A stretch of 64,000 nucleotides of DNA from Mycobacteriales bacterium (GCA_035714365.1 DASTMB010000026.1:1-64000); one strand, 5' to 3'; counted from the first letter of the stretch, positions 42,894 through 54,359 are shown. A program made the numbers and translations. Notes: generated from the letters alone by a model not told the origin.

Positions 42894-43937
42894 TCACGGC
42901 GTCCGCGTCGGCGACGGCGGCCCGAACGTCGGCGGCGCGGTCGGCGTGGCCGACGGCGACGGGGACGCGCTCGCGCAGGCCGGGGACGGCGCCGCGGACG
43001 CGGACGGCCGCGGCGAGGCGGACGGCGACGCGGGCGGGCACGGCGGCAGCGTCGGCGGCGGGGTGGTCGGCGGCGGCGTCGTGGGGCGCGGCGGGAGGAC
43101 GGCGTTGCGCGGGTCCTTGCGCGGCGGCTGCACGACGACTCCGACGACGTCGAGCGCCGTGAACGTCACGAACGGCCGCACCGTGACCGTCCGCGTCAGC
43201 ACCGAACGTTCCTTGCTCACGCTCGTCACGACGCCGATCGGCACGCCGGCGACGATGCCGCCCTGCACGCCGTTGCTGACGACCGCCTCGCCCTTCGTCA
43301 CCTTCGCGCTCGGCGCGAGGAGCTGCATCTCCATCGGGTCCAGGCCGTTGCCGGTCACCGGACCGGTCGTGCCGTGGGCGGCGAGCCGCCCGATCACCGT
43401 GAACTCCGGGTCCACCGCGAGCAGCACCTGCGCCGTGAACGGCGCCACCGTCACGACCTTGCCGACCAGCCCGTCGCCGTTGACGACCGTCTGGTCCTCG
43501 CGCACGCCGTCGCGGCTGCCGCAGTCGAGCGTCGCCGTCCACTCGAAGTTGTCGGGGCCGACCGCGACGACCCGGCAGCGGACCGTCTTGTAGCCGCCGC
43601 GCGCGGTGAGGCCGTCGAGCCTGCGCAGCTCGTCGTTCTCCCGGCGCAGGTCGTCGACCTGGTGCAGCTCATTGCGCAGCCGGTCGTTCTCGGCGCGCAG
43701 CTTCTTCACCTCGTCGTTGAGGCCGCCGAGGTCGCCGAGCGTGGACAGCGCGTTGCCGATGGGGCGGACCACGCTGGTGACGGCGCGTTCGACCGGTCCG
43801 AAGACCGTCGCCGCGGCCGACCGCAGCGTGCGCAGGGCGCCGCCGTCGCCGGCCCGGTAGTCGACCGTGATCAGCGTGAACGACGTGAGGATGAGCAGCG
43901 CGAGGACGACCCGGACCCGGCGCGAGTCGCGGTACAC
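42894..43937 (-). CDS. mreC: Rod shape-determining protein MreC
   Basis: 347 residues. One N-terminal membrane helix (VVLALLILTSFTLITVDY), a coiled-coil ('LNDEVKKLRAENDRLRNELHQVDDLRRENDELRRLDGL', about 73-110) and two beta domains ('VVAVGPDNFEWTATLDCGSRDGV', 'VGKVVTVAPFTAQVLLAVDPEF'). The last ~75 residues are a Pro/Ser/Ala/Thr-rich extension, longer than in model MreC proteins. GTG 43937, 6 bases downstream of the mreB stop. Confidence 0.95.
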   Translation of the reverse strand: MYRDSRRVRVVLALLILTSFTLITVDYRAGDGGALRTLRSAAATVFGPVERAVTSVVRPIGNALSTLGDLGGLNDEVKKLRAENDRLRNELHQVDDLRRENDELRRLDGLTARGGYKTVRCRVVAVGPDNFEWTATLDCGSRDGVREDQTVVNGDGLVGKVVTVAPFTAQVLLAVDPEFTVIGRLAAHGTTGPVTGNGLDPMEMQLLAPSAKVTKGEAVVSNGVQGGIVAGVPIGVVTSVSKERSVLTRTVTVRPFVTFTALDVVGVVVQPPRKDPRNAVLPPRPTTPPPTTPPPTLPPCPPASPSASPRPSASAAPSPACASASPSPSATPTAPPTFGPPSPTRTP

Positions 43938-43943
43938 GTGCCC

Positions 43944-44978
43944 TTAGTGCCGCGGCGAGGAGATCAGCACCTGGCGGAGCGCCTCGAACTCCTCGACGCA
44001 CTTGCCGGAGCCCATCGCCACCGAGTGGAGCGGGTTGTCGGTGATGTGGATCGGCATGCCGGTCTCGTGCTTCAGCCGCTCGTCCAGGCCCTTGAGCAGC
44101 GCGCCGCCGCCGGTGAGCACGATGCCGCGGTCCATGACGTCGCCGGAGAGCTCGGGCGGGCACTTGTCGAGCGTCGTCTTCACGGCGTCGACGATGGCGT
44201 TGACCGGCTCCTCGATCGCCTTGCGGATCTCCTCGGCGCTGACCACGATCGTCTTCGGCAGGCCGGAGACCAGGTCGCGGCCGCGGATCTCCGCGTGCGG
44301 CTCGTCGGGCGCCGGGAACGCCGACCCGATCGCCATCTTGATCTCTTCCGCGGTGCGCTCGCCCAGCATGAGCGAGTACTCCTTCTTGACGTAGCTGATG
44401 ATCGCGTTGTCCAGCTCGTCGCCGCCCACGCGGATGCTCTGGCTCGTCACGATGCCGCCGAGGCTGATGACCGCGACCTCGGTGGTGCCGCCCCCGATGT
44501 CAACGACCATGTTGCCGGTCGGCTCGTGCACGGGGAGCCCGGCGCCGATCGCGGCGGCCATCGGCTCCTCGATGATGTAGACCTTGCGCGCGCCCGCCTG
44601 GTAGCCGGCCTGCTCGACCGCCCGCTGCTCCACGCCGGTGATGCCGCTCGGGACACACACCACGACGCGCGGCTTGGCGAAGTGGCGGCGGCGGTGCACC
44701 TTCTGGATGAAGTAGCGCAGCATCCGCTCGGTCGTCTCGAAGTCGGCGATGACGCCGTCCTTCAACGGCCGGATCGCGACGATGTTGCCCGGCGTGCGGC
44801 CGATCATCCGCTTGGCCTCGGTGCCGACGGCGAGGATGCCCTTGTTGTTCGTGTTGATCGCGACGACGGACGGCTCGTTGAGCACGATGCCGCGGCCGCG
44901 GACGTAGACGAGGGTGTTGGCGGTACCGAGGTCGACGGCCATGTCTCGACCGAGGAACGACAGGCTGCTGGCTGCCAT
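43944..44978 (-). CDS. mreB: Rod shape-determining protein MreB (actin-like)
   Basis: 344 residues. Nucleotide-binding motifs: phosphate 1 '[25 protein letters not shown]', connect 1 and '[16 protein letters not shown]', phosphate 2 '[21 protein letters not shown]', adenosine '[22 protein letters not shown]'. The N-terminus '[15 protein letters not shown]' includes the amphipathic membrane-binding stretch. The ATG at 44978 lacks a strong ribosome binding site; GGAAGG is 14 bases away. First gene of the elongation cluster, transcribed away from the secreted-protein operon stop at 45107. Confidence 0.97.
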   Translation of the reverse strand: MAASSLSFLGRDMAVDLGTANTLVYVRGRGIVLNEPSVVAINTNNKGILAVGTEAKRMIGRTPGNIVAIRPLKDGVIADFETTERMLRYFIQKVHRRRHFAKPRVVVCVPSGITGVEQRAVEQAGYQAGARKVYIIEEPMAAAIGAGLPVHEPTGNMVVDIGGGTTEVAVISLGGIVTSQSIRVGGDELDNAIISYVKKEYSLMLGERTAEEIKMAIGSAFPAPDEPHAEIRGRDLVSGLPKTIVVSAEEIRKAIEEPVNAIVDAVKTTLDKCPPELSGDVMDRGIVLTGGGALLKGLDERLKHETGMPIHITDNPLHSVAMGSGKCVEEFEALRQVLISSPRH

Positions 44979-45026
44979 GGCGAAGAGAGTGACCTTCCAG
45001 GGGGAACGTGGCGAATGCCGACTCGC

Positions 45027-45057
45027 ATGGTAGCCGAGCGGGCGGCGCGGGCGTTAA
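45027..45057 (-). promoter_or_regulatory. Candidate mreB promoter
   Basis: Minus strand TTAACG (45052-45057) and TACCAT (45027-45032), 19-base spacer, about 48 bases upstream of the mreB ATG. A plausible SigA-type promoter with a long spacer, weaker than the one at 46881. Confidence 0.45.
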
Positions 45058-45106
45058 TGGCCGCCGCTGCCCTCGCGGAGGGTGAGGGACCCGCCGCGCT
45101 GCGTGC

Positions 45107-45496
45107 TCACTGGCAGCGCGTCGCCGCCCGGAAGCGGGTGCTGACGGTGACGCAGAACGCCGTCGGCACGCCCGCCGGCGCCCGCACCATGCCCGTTGCC
45201 GCGGCGGCCATGCCCGTGGTCGTGGCGCCGACGTAGCCGTACACCTCGTGCGTGGTGCGATGCTCGACCCAGCAGCCGACGCCGACCTCGGTGGCCGGGT
45301 CGCTCGCGACGGCGTGCGCCGCCAGCAGGTACCGGACGGTGGACTCGTCCGCGACGCCGGGCGACACCACGCACTGGGCATACGCGCCACCGGCGAACGG
45401 CCCGTCGCGCACGACGAGCACGTGTGGCGCGTCCGCGCGGGCGGGCGCGGCGAGACCGGCGGTGACCAGCACCGCCGCGGTCACTGCTCTGCGCAT
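45107..45496 (-). CDS. Small exported protein
   Basis: 129 residues. Signal peptide (RRAVTAAVLVTAGLAAPARA, cleavage after ARA). The mature part has four cysteines ('AQCVVSP', 'GVGCWVEH', 'AFCVTVS', 'TRCQ') that could pair. 'ADESTVRYLLAAHAVASDPATEVGVGCWVEH...VYGYVGATTTGMAAAATGMV' resembles the plan of the third protein in this operon (46348), suggesting paralogy. ATG 45496 has GGGGGAG upstream; the longer in-frame start at 45535 would overlap the previous gene. Last gene of a three-gene operon. Confidence 0.8.
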   Translation of the reverse strand: MRRAVTAAVLVTAGLAAPARADAPHVLVVRDGPFAGGAYAQCVVSPGVADESTVRYLLAAHAVASDPATEVGVGCWVEHRTTHEVYGYVGATTTGMAAAATGMVRAPAGVPTAFCVTVSTRFRAATRCQ

Positions 45497-45506
45497 GACT
45501 CCCCCG

Positions 45507-46355
45507 TCAGACGTCGAGCCAGAGGAACACCGCACCCGCGGCGTCGATCGTCCCCGCCGCCGCCACCTCGGTCTGCATCGTCCAGGTGCCGGGATCCAGC
45601 ACCGTCCACCCGATGCTGAACGACGCGTGGTCCTGGCGCGGCTGCGCGTCGACGACGGCCGTGCCGTCCTCGCACTCGGGCAGCGACACGAGTGGCGGCC
45701 CGCCGCTGTAGTAGCAGCCGGAGGTGCGGGTGGTCGCGGTGAGCGGCGTGTTGAACCACAGGTAGCTCAGCGCATGCGTTCGCCGGGACAGCTCGTGGGT
45801 GTCCAGCGCCTCGTAGCGCGCGGTGGTCCTGGCCGCCGGCGCCGCCACCGCGGTGCGCAGGCCGAGGGGCGTCGCCGGCGCGAACGTCACGGTGCCCGGC
45901 CGCAGCCCCGGCAGCCGCAGCCGGACCGAGCCGGTGCCCGACCCGAGCAGCACGAGCCGGTACACGCCCGCGGGGAACGAGAACCCCTCGCCCGCGATCG
46001 GCCAGACGAGGTCGCGGGTGCCGTGGGCGGCCGGCAGGTGCAGCCCGACGACGCTCAGCGCGTGCGCGTCGGCGCGGGCGGGCAGCACCGCGAACCCGCG
46101 TATCCCGGAGCCGGAGACGGTGAGGTGCGGGTGGTAGAACTCGGCGGCGTTGCCGCCGGCGAGGAAGTCGACCCGCCGGTCGAACCGCACCAGCACCGAG
46201 CGCGCGCCGGTCCCGCGCAGCGTCACGTACTCCCGCGCCACCGGCACGCCGGCCGCGACGGCCGGGGCCAGCGGGAGGAGGCTGGGGAGCAGCAGCGCGA
46301 GGAGGAGCCGGCGCAGCCGCGGGCGGGGGGCGCGCACGTCCCCGCCGTCACGCAC
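45507..46355 (-). CDS. Exported beta-rich protein
   Basis: 282 residues. Signal peptide (RRLLLALLLPSLLPLAPAVAAG), then a beta-rich body with little charge ('REYVTLRGTGARSVLVRFDRRVDFLAGG', 'FPAGVYRLVLLGSGTGSVRLRLPGL', 'GTWTMQTEVAAAGTIDAAGAVFLWLDV'), perhaps a jelly-roll. Two cysteines (SGCYYS, PECED) are close enough to pair. No known domain is recognised. The GTG at 46355 overlaps the upstream gene by 8 bases; GTG 46337 is also possible. Confidence 0.78.
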   Translation of the reverse strand: MRDGGDVRAPRPRLRRLLLALLLPSLLPLAPAVAAGVPVAREYVTLRGTGARSVLVRFDRRVDFLAGGNAAEFYHPHLTVSGSGIRGFAVLPARADAHALSVVGLHLPAAHGTRDLVWPIAGEGFSFPAGVYRLVLLGSGTGSVRLRLPGLRPGTVTFAPATPLGLRTAVAAPAARTTARYEALDTHELSRRTHALSYLWFNTPLTATTRTSGCYYSGGPPLVSLPECEDGTAVVDAQPRQDHASFSIGWTVLDPGTWTMQTEVAAAGTIDAAGAVFLWLDV

Positions 46356-46815
46356 CCAGCACCACGCAGCTCTCGACCGGCTGGCGGGTGGCCGGGGAAC
46401 CGTCGAGGTAGGCCGCGTTGGCGAGGACGCAGCCGTAGAGCGCGGGCGCGAGCCTCGGCACCGGCGCGGTGCTGCCGGTCGCGGCCTCCGGTCCCGGCAG
46501 GGTGATCCCGGTGTGGCCGTACTCGCTCAGGGTGCCGGTGGCGGGACGCAACGTGCAGATCACCGAGGTGGAGACCGGGACGACGCCGCTCGCGTGCGCG
46601 GTCGCGGCGTAGAGCACCGTGATGGTGTCGCCGAAGCTCTGCGACGGCAGCGTCGACCCGAACACGCACTGCGCCCGCACCGTGCGCAGGCCGGAGCCCT
46701 CGGTCACGGTCGCGATGCCCACCGCCCCCGCGCCGGCCGCGTGCGCGCCGCCCGCCGGCAGAAGTGAGAGCAGCGCCGCGGCCGCTGTCGCGGCGCGCGG
46801 AATTCGTCCGGCCAT
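46348..46815 (-). CDS. Small exported protein, operon leader
   Basis: 155 residues. Signal peptide (GRIPRAATAAAALLSLLPAGGAHAAG). Four cysteines in the mature part (AQCVFG, VICTLR, YGCVLA, ESCVVLG). 'LYAATAHASGVVPVSTSVICTL' parallels the 45107 protein ('LLAAHAVASDPATEVGVGCWV'), so the two are probably distant paralogues with the 282-residue protein encoded between them. The best promoter in the window lies 66-96 bases upstream of the ATG. Confidence 0.78.
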   Translation of the reverse strand: MAGRIPRAATAAAALLSLLPAGGAHAAGAGAVGIATVTEGSGLRTVRAQCVFGSTLPSQSFGDTITVLYAATAHASGVVPVSTSVICTLRPATGTLSEYGHTGITLPGPEAATGSTAPVPRLAPALYGCVLANAAYLDGSPATRQPVESCVVLGA

Positions 46816-46880
46816 GTTCTCCCCGTTCCCCGTCGCCCGTTGCCGAGCGCGTCATACCGCCCGGAATGTGCGGTCCGGGG

Positions 46881-46911
46881 ATGCTATCGACCCACCGCGG
46901 GGAATTGTCAA
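46881..46911 (-). promoter_or_regulatory. Strong SigA-type promoter of the exported-protein operon
   Basis: Minus strand TTGACA (46906-46911, perfect -35) and TAGCAT (46881-46886; 19-base spacer) or GATAGC (17-base spacer). It lies in a locally AT-richer stretch between ndk and the operon. The upstream flank is the T-run of the ndk terminator. Confidence 0.65.
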
Positions 46912-46915
46912 AATC

Positions 46916-46936
46916 GCGGGTGAGAAAGTCACCCGC
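46916..46936 (-). terminator. ndk terminator
   Basis: GCGGGTGA-CTTTC-TCACCCGC followed by GATTTTG on the minus strand; begins 2 bases after the ndk stop. One of the few hairpins here with a T-run, which merges into the -35 of the next promoter. Confidence 0.75.
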
Positions 46937-46938
46937 CG

Positions 46939-47346
46939 TCAGAGAGCAGGGAAGAAGATGCCGATCTCGCGCTGGGCGGACTCGGGCGAGTCGGAGCCGT
47001 GGACGAGGTTCTGGCCGATCTCCAGCGCGTAGTCGCCGCGCAGCGAGCCGGGCGCCGACTTCACCGGGTCGGTGACGCCCATCAGCGTGCGCACCGCCTC
47101 GACCGCGCGCGGCCCCTCGACCACCAGCGCGACGAGCGGGCCGCCCGTGATGAAGTCGACCAGCTCGCCGAAGAACGGCCGCTCCCGATGCTCGCCGTAG
47201 TGCTCCTCCGCGGTCTCGCGGGACAGCGTGCGCAGCTCCATCGCGACGAGCGTGAGCCCCTTGCGCTCCAGCCGGGAGACGACCTCGCCGACGAGGCCGC
47301 GGCGGACGCCGTCGGGCTTGACGAGGACGAGGGTGCGCTCGGACAC
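46939..47346 (-). CDS. ndk: Nucleoside diphosphate kinase
   Basis: 135 residues, normal size. Ping-pong transfer of phosphate between NTPs and NDPs through His116 (QNLVHGSDS). '[33 protein letters not shown]' starts the ferredoxin fold. GTG 47346. Follows folC by 40 bases in the valS-folC-ndk order typical of actinobacteria. Confidence 0.97.
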   Translation of the reverse strand: MSERTLVLVKPDGVRRGLVGEVVSRLERKGLTLVAMELRTLSRETAEEHYGEHRERPFFGELVDFITGGPLVALVVEGPRAVEAVRTLMGVTDPVKSAPGSLRGDYALEIGQNLVHGSDSPESAQREIGIFFPAL

Positions 47347-47386
47347 GGGGGGCTCCTTCGGAACGGTTCGGCTGCGGCGACGGACT

Positions 47387-48724
47387 CTAGCCGACCAGCA
47401 GGGTCCGGGCCTCGCCGACCGTGTAGAGCGAGCCGGTGACGAGCACGCCCGACGACGGCGACTCGTCGGCGAGCGCGACCGCCGCGTCGATGGCGTTCGG
47501 CAGCACCGGCTCGACGGTGACCCGGTCGGGCCCGAACACGTCGACCGCGACCCGTGCCAGGTCGTCCACCGGCAGGCCGCGCGGCGAGCGATTGCTCGTC
47601 ACGACGACGTCGGAGAGGACGGGTTCGAGCAGCGAGAGCATCGCGTGCGCGTCCTTGTCGGCCAGCACCGCGACGACGCCGACCACCCGGTCGAACGCGA
47701 ACGCCTCGCCCAGCGCGGTCACCAGCGCCGCCACGCCGCCCGGGTTGTGCGCGCCGTCGAGCAGCACCGTCGGGCTGCGGCGGACGACCTCGAGCCGGCC
47801 CGGCGAGTCGGCGAGCGCGAAGCCGGCCCGCACGGCGTCGACGTCCAGCGCCGCGGCCCCGCCGCCGAGGAACGACTCGACCGCCGCGAGCGCGCACGCG
47901 GCGTTGGACGCCTGGTGCGCGCCGTGCAGCGGCAGGAACACGTCCTCGTACAGCCCGCCGAGCCCCTGGATGCTCACGAGCTGCCCGCCGAGCGCGACCG
48001 ACCGCGCGGTGACGCCGAAGTGGACGCCCTCGACGGCCAGCTCGGCGCCGACCTCGGCGGCGCGGCGCACCAGCACCTCGGCCGCCTCGACGGTCTGCAC
48101 GCCCGAGATGACGCGCGCGCCCTCGTGCACGATGCCGGCCTTCTCGGTCGCGACCTCGGTCACGGTCGAGCCCAGCTCCGGGTGGTCGAGCGAGACGGGG
48201 GTGACGACGCAGGTGGCGGCGTGCAGGACGTTCGTGGCGTCCCACTGCCCGCCCATGCCCACCTCGACCACGGCGACGTCGACCGGCGCGTCGGCGAACG
48301 CCGCGTACGCCATCGCCGTGAGCGTCTCGAAGTACGTCACCCGCAGCGGGTGCCGCGAGTCGACCAGGTCGAGGTACGGCGCGACGTCGTCGTACGCCGC
48401 CGCGAACGCCGCCTCGTCCAGCGGCACGCCGTCGACGGCGATGCGTTCGCGGACGGTGGCGAGGTGCGGCGACGTGTACCGCCCCGGCCGCAGCCCGAAG
48501 CCGCGCAGCAGCGCGTCGACCATCCGCGTCGTCGACGTCTTGCCGTTGGTGCCGGTGAGGTGGATCGCCGGGTACGACCGCTGCGGCGAGCCGAGAAGGT
48601 CCATCACCTCGGTGATCCGGGTGATGTCCGGCTGCATCGCGAGGACCTCGTCGCGGCCCGGGATGCGTTGCGCGAGAGCGCGTTCCACCCGGGCGAACGC
48701 CTCCGCGGCGGTCTCCTCCGTCAC
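47387..48724 (-). CDS. folC: Folylpolyglutamate synthase / dihydrofolate synthase
   Basis: 445 residues. Mur-ligase-like ATPase: P-loop '[15 protein letters not shown]' (58-64), '[34 protein letters not shown]', '[10 protein letters not shown]' and '[19 protein letters not shown]'. Adds glutamate to folates and, in many bacteria, makes dihydrofolate. The GTG at 48724 forms a GTGA overlap with valS. Confidence 0.96.
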   Translation of the reverse strand: MTEETAAEAFARVERALAQRIPGRDEVLAMQPDITRITEVMDLLGSPQRSYPAIHLTGTNGKTSTTRMVDALLRGFGLRPGRYTSPHLATVRERIAVDGVPLDEAAFAAAYDDVAPYLDLVDSRHPLRVTYFETLTAMAYAAFADAPVDVAVVEVGMGGQWDATNVLHAATCVVTPVSLDHPELGSTVTEVATEKAGIVHEGARVISGVQTVEAAEVLVRRAAEVGAELAVEGVHFGVTARSVALGGQLVSIQGLGGLYEDVFLPLHGAHQASNAACALAAVESFLGGGAAALDVDAVRAGFALADSPGRLEVVRRSPTVLLDGAHNPGGVAALVTALGEAFAFDRVVGVVAVLADKDAHAMLSLLEPVLSDVVVTSNRSPRGLPVDDLARVAVDVFGPDRVTVEPVLPNAIDAAVALADESPSSGVLVTGSLYTVGEARTLLVG

Positions 48725-51321
48725 TGCGCGGGCAGGGCGGCGAGCAGCGCGCGGAGCCGGTCGGCCTCGCCCTCGGCGTCGGCGAGCCGCTGCCGGGTCT
48801 CGGCGACGACGGCGGGCGGGGCCTTCTCCGCGAACGCCGCGTTGCCGAGCTTGCCGGACAGCTTCTTCGCCTCGGCCTCGTGGCCGGCGATCGCCTTGGT
48901 GAGCCGGGCGCGTTCGGCCGCGACGTCGACGGCGCCGGACAGGTCGAACGACACCTCCACGCCGGCCGCGGTGACCGTGGACCAGCCGTCACCGGCCTCG
49001 CCGGCGAGGTCGAGCCGGGCCAGCGACGCGAGCGCGGGGCCGTACGTCGCGGCGAACGCCTCGTCGGCGCGCACGACGGCGGGCAGCTTGGCGCTCGGCT
49101 TCACCTGCTGCTCGGCGCGGAACCGCCGCACCTCGGTGACCACGGCCTGCAGCCGCTCCACCTCGGCCTCGGCGGCGTCGTCGTGCCGCGCCGGGTCGGC
49201 GGCCGGCCACTCGGCGACGACGACGGAGTCGCCGCCGGTGAGCGACGGCCAGAGCGCGTCGGTGACGTACGGCACGACCGGGTGCAGCAGCCGCAGCAGC
49301 GTGTCGAACACGTGCCCGAGCACCGCTCGCGTCCGGGCGACCGCTGCCTCGTCGCCGCTCGCGAGCGGGATCTTCGCGAGCTCGAGGTACCAGTCGCAGA
49401 GCTCGTCCCACGCGAAGTGGTACAGCGTCTGCGACAGCGCGCCCCACTCGTACGCCTCGTACGACGCGTCCACCGCGGCCACGACGCGTTGCAGCCGCGA
49501 CAGGATCCAGCGGTCCGGCCCGGTCAGCTCCTCCGCCGGCGGCAGCGGCGCGGCCGCGTCGGCGCCGGACAGCAGCGCGAAGCGGGTGGCGTTCCACAGC
49601 TTGTTGCAGAAGTTCCGCGCGCCCTCGACCCACTCGTCGGCGATCGCCGCGTCGGAGCCGGGGTTGGCGCCGCGGGCCAGCGCGAACCGCAGCGCGTCGG
49701 CGCCGTAGCGGTCCATGAACTCCAGGGGGTCGATGACGTTCCCCTTGGACTTGCTCATCTTCTGGCCCTTGCTGTCGCGGACCAGGCCGGTGATCGACAC
49801 CGTGCGGAACGGCACGTCCGGCATCGCGTAGAGCCCGAACATCATCATCCGGGCCACCCAGAAGAAGATGATGTCGTAGCCCGTGACGAGCACGTCGGTC
49901 GGGTAGAAGCGGCGGAGCTCCGGCGTGTCGTCCGGCCAGCCGAGCGTCGAGAACGGCCACAGCGCCGACGAGAACCACGTGTCCAGCACGTCCTCGTCCT
50001 GCCGCAGCGCCGTGTCGCCGCAGTCGGGGCAGGCGCTCGGGTCGTCGACGGCGCAGACCTGGTGGCCGTTGGCGCAGTACCAGACGGGGATGCGGTGGCC
50101 CCACCAGAGCTGCCGGCTGATGCACCAGTCGTGCATGTGGTCGACCCAGTCGAAGTACGTCTTCTCCCAGGTCCGCGGCACGAACTCGGTCCGCCCCGCG
50201 CGCACCGCGTCGCCCGCCGCCTTCGCGAGCGGCTCGACCTTGACGAACCACTGCAACGACAGCCGCGGCTCGACCACCGTGTGGCAGCGCTGGCAGTGGC
50301 CGACGGCGTGGACGTACGGCCGCTTCTCGGCGACGACCAGCCCCTGCTCGGCGAGCGCCTCGCGCACCGCGCGCCGCGCCGCGAACCGGTCCAGGCCGCG
50401 GAACTGCTCGGGGACCGCGTCGTTCAGCGTCGCGTCGGGGTTGAGGATGTCGACCGCCGGCAGGCCGTGCCGCTGGGCGATCGCGAAGTCGTTGGGGTCG
50501 TGCGCGGGCGTCACCTTCACCGCGCCGGTGCCGAACTCCGGGTCCACGTGCTCGTCGGCCACGACCCGGATCTCCCGGCCGACCAGCGGCAGCGTGACCG
50601 TCGTGCCGACGAGGTGGCGGTACCGCTCGTCGTCCGGGTGCACCGCGACGGCGGTGTCGCCGAGCATCGTCTCGACGCGGGTCGTCGCCACCGTCAGCGG
50701 GCCGTACGCGATCGACACCAGCTCGCCGTCGACGTCCTTGTGCTCGACCTCGATGTCCGACAGCGCCGTCATGCAGCGCGGGCACCAGTTGATGATGCGT
50801 TCGGCCCGGTAGATCAGGCCGTCCTCGTAGAGCCGCGCGAAGATCGTGCGGACCGCGCGGGAGAGCCCCTCGTCCATCGTGAAGCGTTCGCGGCTCCAGT
50901 CGACGCCGGTGCCGAGTCGCCGCATCTGGCCGAGGATCTTGCCGCCGTACTCCTCCTTCCACCGCCACACCCGCTCGACGAACGCCTCCCGCCCCAGCGT
51001 GTGCCGGGTCTGGCCCTCCTCGCCGAGGTTGCGCTCGACGGCGTTCTGCGTGGCGATGCCGGCGTGGTCCATGCCGGGCAGCCAGAGCGCCTCGTACCCC
51101 TGCATCCGGCGGCGGCGGGTCAGCGCGTCCATCATCGTGTGCTGGAGCGCGTGGCCCATGTGCAGGCTGCCGGTGACGTTCGGCGGCGGGATGACGATGA
51201 CGTACGGCGTCTTCTCGCTCGCCGCGTCCGCGCCGAAGTAGCCGCGGGCTACCCACGACTCGTACAGCCGCCCCTCGACGTCGTGCGGCAGGTACTCCTT
51301 CGGGAGGTCGGCGTTCGGCAT
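48721..51321 (-). CDS. valS: Valyl-tRNA synthetase
   Basis: 866 residues, full length. HIGH motif as HMGH (54-57) after '[13 protein letters not shown]', KMSKS at about 521 ('[19 protein letters not shown]'), CP1 editing domain between ('[24 protein letters not shown]'), zinc-type cysteines 'CPDCGD' and the C-terminal coiled-coil ('[48 protein letters not shown]') that holds tRNA. ATG 51321. Confidence 0.98.
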   Translation of the reverse strand: MPNADLPKEYLPHDVEGRLYESWVARGYFGADAASEKTPYVIVIPPPNVTGSLHMGHALQHTMMDALTRRRRMQGYEALWLPGMDHAGIATQNAVERNLGEEGQTRHTLGREAFVERVWRWKEEYGGKILGQMRRLGTGVDWSRERFTMDEGLSRAVRTIFARLYEDGLIYRAERIINWCPRCMTALSDIEVEHKDVDGELVSIAYGPLTVATTRVETMLGDTAVAVHPDDERYRHLVGTTVTLPLVGREIRVVADEHVDPEFGTGAVKVTPAHDPNDFAIAQRHGLPAVDILNPDATLNDAVPEQFRGLDRFAARRAVREALAEQGLVVAEKRPYVHAVGHCQRCHTVVEPRLSLQWFVKVEPLAKAAGDAVRAGRTEFVPRTWEKTYFDWVDHMHDWCISRQLWWGHRIPVWYCANGHQVCAVDDPSACPDCGDTALRQDEDVLDTWFSSALWPFSTLGWPDDTPELRRFYPTDVLVTGYDIIFFWVARMMMFGLYAMPDVPFRTVSITGLVRDSKGQKMSKSKGNVIDPLEFMDRYGADALRFALARGANPGSDAAIADEWVEGARNFCNKLWNATRFALLSGADAAAPLPPAEELTGPDRWILSRLQRVVAAVDASYEAYEWGALSQTLYHFAWDELCDWYLELAKIPLASGDEAAVARTRAVLGHVFDTLLRLLHPVVPYVTDALWPSLTGGDSVVVAEWPAADPARHDDAAEAEVERLQAVVTEVRRFRAEQQVKPSAKLPAVVRADEAFAATYGPALASLARLDLAGEAGDGWSTVTAAGVEVSFDLSGAVDVAAERARLTKAIAGHEAEAKKLSGKLGNAAFAEKAPPAVVAETRQRLADAEGEADRLRALLAALPAQ

Positions 51322-51363
51322 GGCCGGGAGTCTACGGAGCGACGCGGGCGAGGCGCCTCCGGG

Positions 51364-52209
51364 TTAGCGGTAGGCGGCCATGGGGCGGCGGCGGCGTTGC
51401 TCGGGCGGCGGCTCGTCCAGGGCCTTCGCGGCCCGCAGCAGCGTGAACAGCCCGTCGACGGCCTCGTCGGCCGCCACGTCGTAGTCGACGACGACGCTCG
51501 GCGGCGCGCCGAGGTGCCCGATGACCGGGTGCTCGCCGTCCAGCGGCAGGAACGCCACCATCGGCTGCCCGAACCCCGGGTCGAACGTGTGCCCCGGCTC
51601 CAGCGGCTCCAGCGTCGTCGCTCGCACGGCGGCCAGGTGGCCGATGAGCTGCCCGGCGGCGCGGGTGCCGGCGTCCGGCACGTCGAGGGCGACCAGCTCC
51701 GGGTGCGCCCACTTCGCCATGCCGTGCGTGTGCAGCGTGGCGGTCCGCCCGTCGCCGGCCCAGGACGCGTGGATGGAGATGTGCGCGCGGGCGTCGAACG
51801 GCTTCGGCCGTCCCGGCCGCCCGAACCGCTTCGCCCACTCCTTCGCGGTCCAGACCCGCTCGGCGGTGAGGTCGACGACCGGCCCGTCCGCCCACCGGGC
51901 GAGCGCGCCGACGGCGCCGACCATGAACGCCACGGCGTCCGGGTACAGCGAGTCCTCGCGCGCCACCTCGACGGTGACGGCCTGCCGGTACAGGTGCGGC
52001 GTCGGGTACGCGCGCTTCGGGATCGGCGGCTCCCGCTCGAACGCCAGGGTCCGCAGCACCTCCAGCAGCGGCTCCCCCGCCGCCACCGCCCGCGCCGTCA
52101 GCGTCCACTCGGCCGGGTCCAGCGCGGGGACGTCGGCCGCCCGCAGCAGGTCGGCCGGCGGCTCGTCGTCCCGCGTCGTGAACACCGCGTACGAGGCATG
52201 TGCGTCCAT
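51364..52209 (-). CDS. Conserved-looking cytoplasmic protein, unknown function
   Basis: 281 residues, no signal peptide or membrane helix. Distinct features are 'AHISIHASWAGDGRTATLHTHGMAKWAHPELVALDVPDAGTRAAGQLIGHLAA' (a His-rich turn), 'PMVAFLPLDGEHPVIGHLGAPPSVVVDYD' and an Arg-rich end. The first 70 residues contain a separate alpha/beta part. It is reminiscent of DUF4261/DUF2314-type proteins, but I cannot confirm this. It lies between clpX and valS; the upstream 140 bases contain copy 2 of the hairpin repeat. Confidence 0.72.
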   Translation of the reverse strand: MDAHASYAVFTTRDDEPPADLLRAADVPALDPAEWTLTARAVAAGEPLLEVLRTLAFEREPPIPKRAYPTPHLYRQAVTVEVAREDSLYPDAVAFMVGAVGALARWADGPVVDLTAERVWTAKEWAKRFGRPGRPKPFDARAHISIHASWAGDGRTATLHTHGMAKWAHPELVALDVPDAGTRAAGQLIGHLAAVRATTLEPLEPGHTFDPGFGQPMVAFLPLDGEHPVIGHLGAPPSVVVDYDVAADEAVDGLFTLLRAAKALDEPPPEQRRRRPMAAYR

Positions 52210-52250
52210 CGCGCAGGACGCTACCCGAGCGCACAGAGGAGCGACGGGCG

Positions 52251-52327
52251 CGGGATCGGGTACCGCACCGGCGACTAAGGGAGCCCGCGCCAGCGGGCGG
52301 AACTAGCCGGTGCGGTAGCCGGTCGCG
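52251..52327 (+). repeat. Long-stem hairpin element with CGACTAA...CTAG loop, copy 2
   Basis: 21-base arms (52251-52271 with 52307-52327), two mismatches and one G-U pair on the plus strand. The 35-base loop starts CGACTAAGGGAGC and ends GGAACTAG, with a small inner hairpin CCCGC..GCGGG. It starts 22 bases past the clpX stop on the minus strand. The arm sequence differs from copy 1 while pairing is kept. Confidence 0.83.
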
Positions 52328-52349
52328 GGCCCGCCGCTGGCTGTGAGCG

Positions 52350-53618
<1,269 letters not shown>

Positions 53619-53717
53619 CGACCGTCACACCCTCTCGACAACCCCGACCGACGCCACGACGGTACCGCCATTTACGTCGGTTCGGGGACTGGTAGGTCTG
53701 AAGTTACCGCCGCGCCG

Positions 53718-54359
53718 TCATGCCGGGGTCGTGGCGAGACCGGCGAGCTTGCGCGTCGTGATCACCTCATCGATCAGGCCGTACTCGACCGCCTCGTGCG
53801 GGGTGAGGATCTTGTCCCGCTCGATGTCGGACCGGATCTGGTCCAGGTCGCGGCCCGTGTGCCGCGCCAGCATCTCCTCGAGCTGGCTGCGCATCCGCAT
53901 GATCTCGCGCGCCTGGATCTCGATGTCGCTGGACTGGCCCTCGCCGCCGCCCGACGGCTGGTGGATGAGCACGCGGGAGTGCTCCAGCGCGTACCGCTTG
54001 CCCTTCGTGCCCGCCGAGAGGATCACGGCCGCCGCCGAGGCCGCCTGGCCCATGCAGATCGTCGAGATGTCCGGGCGGATGAACTGCATCGTGTCGTAGA
54101 TCGCCGTCAGCGCCGTGAACGAGCCGCCCGGCGAGTTGATGTACAGGTGGATGTCGCGGTCCGGGTCCTCCGACTCCAGGTACAGGAGCTGGGCCATGAC
54201 GTCGTTGGCCGACACGTCGTCGACCTGCACGGCCAGGAAGACGATCCGCTCCTTGAGCAGGCGGCTGTAGACGTCGGTGGCGTACTCCCCGCGGCTCGTC
54301 TTCTCGATGATGCCGGGGAGGATGTAACGCCCGGTGGGGGCGGGCAGCGGCTGGCTCAT
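53718..54359 (-). CDS. clpP2: ATP-dependent Clp protease proteolytic subunit ClpP2
   Basis: 213 residues. Catalytic Ser108 in '[12 protein letters not shown]', His133 in 'VLIHQPSGG', Asp in the '[11 protein letters not shown]' region. The N-terminus '[32 protein letters not shown]' is like mycobacterial ClpP2. Forms a mixed double ring with ClpP1. 11 bases after the clpP1 stop. Confidence 0.96.
   Translation of the reverse strand: MSQPLPAPTGRYILPGIIEKTSRGEYATDVYSRLLKERIVFLAVQVDDVSANDVMAQLLYLESEDPDRDIHLYINSPGGSFTALTAIYDTMQFIRPDISTICMGQAASAAAVILSAGTKGKRYALEHSRVLIHQPSGGGEGQSSDIEIQAREIMRMRSQLEEMLARHTGRDLDQIRSDIERDKILTPHEAVEYGLIDEVITTRKLAGLATTPA

Noticed and set aside
46881-46938. Possible riboswitch between ndk and the exported-protein operon
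   Set aside because: The sequence is fully explained by an ndk terminator hairpin and a TTGACA promoter; no conserved riboswitch core.
53619-53717. ClgR operator between clpP2 and clpX
   Set aside because: There are imperfect inverted repeats (GGTA..TACC, CGACG..CGTCG), but none matches a ClgR site well enough to call.
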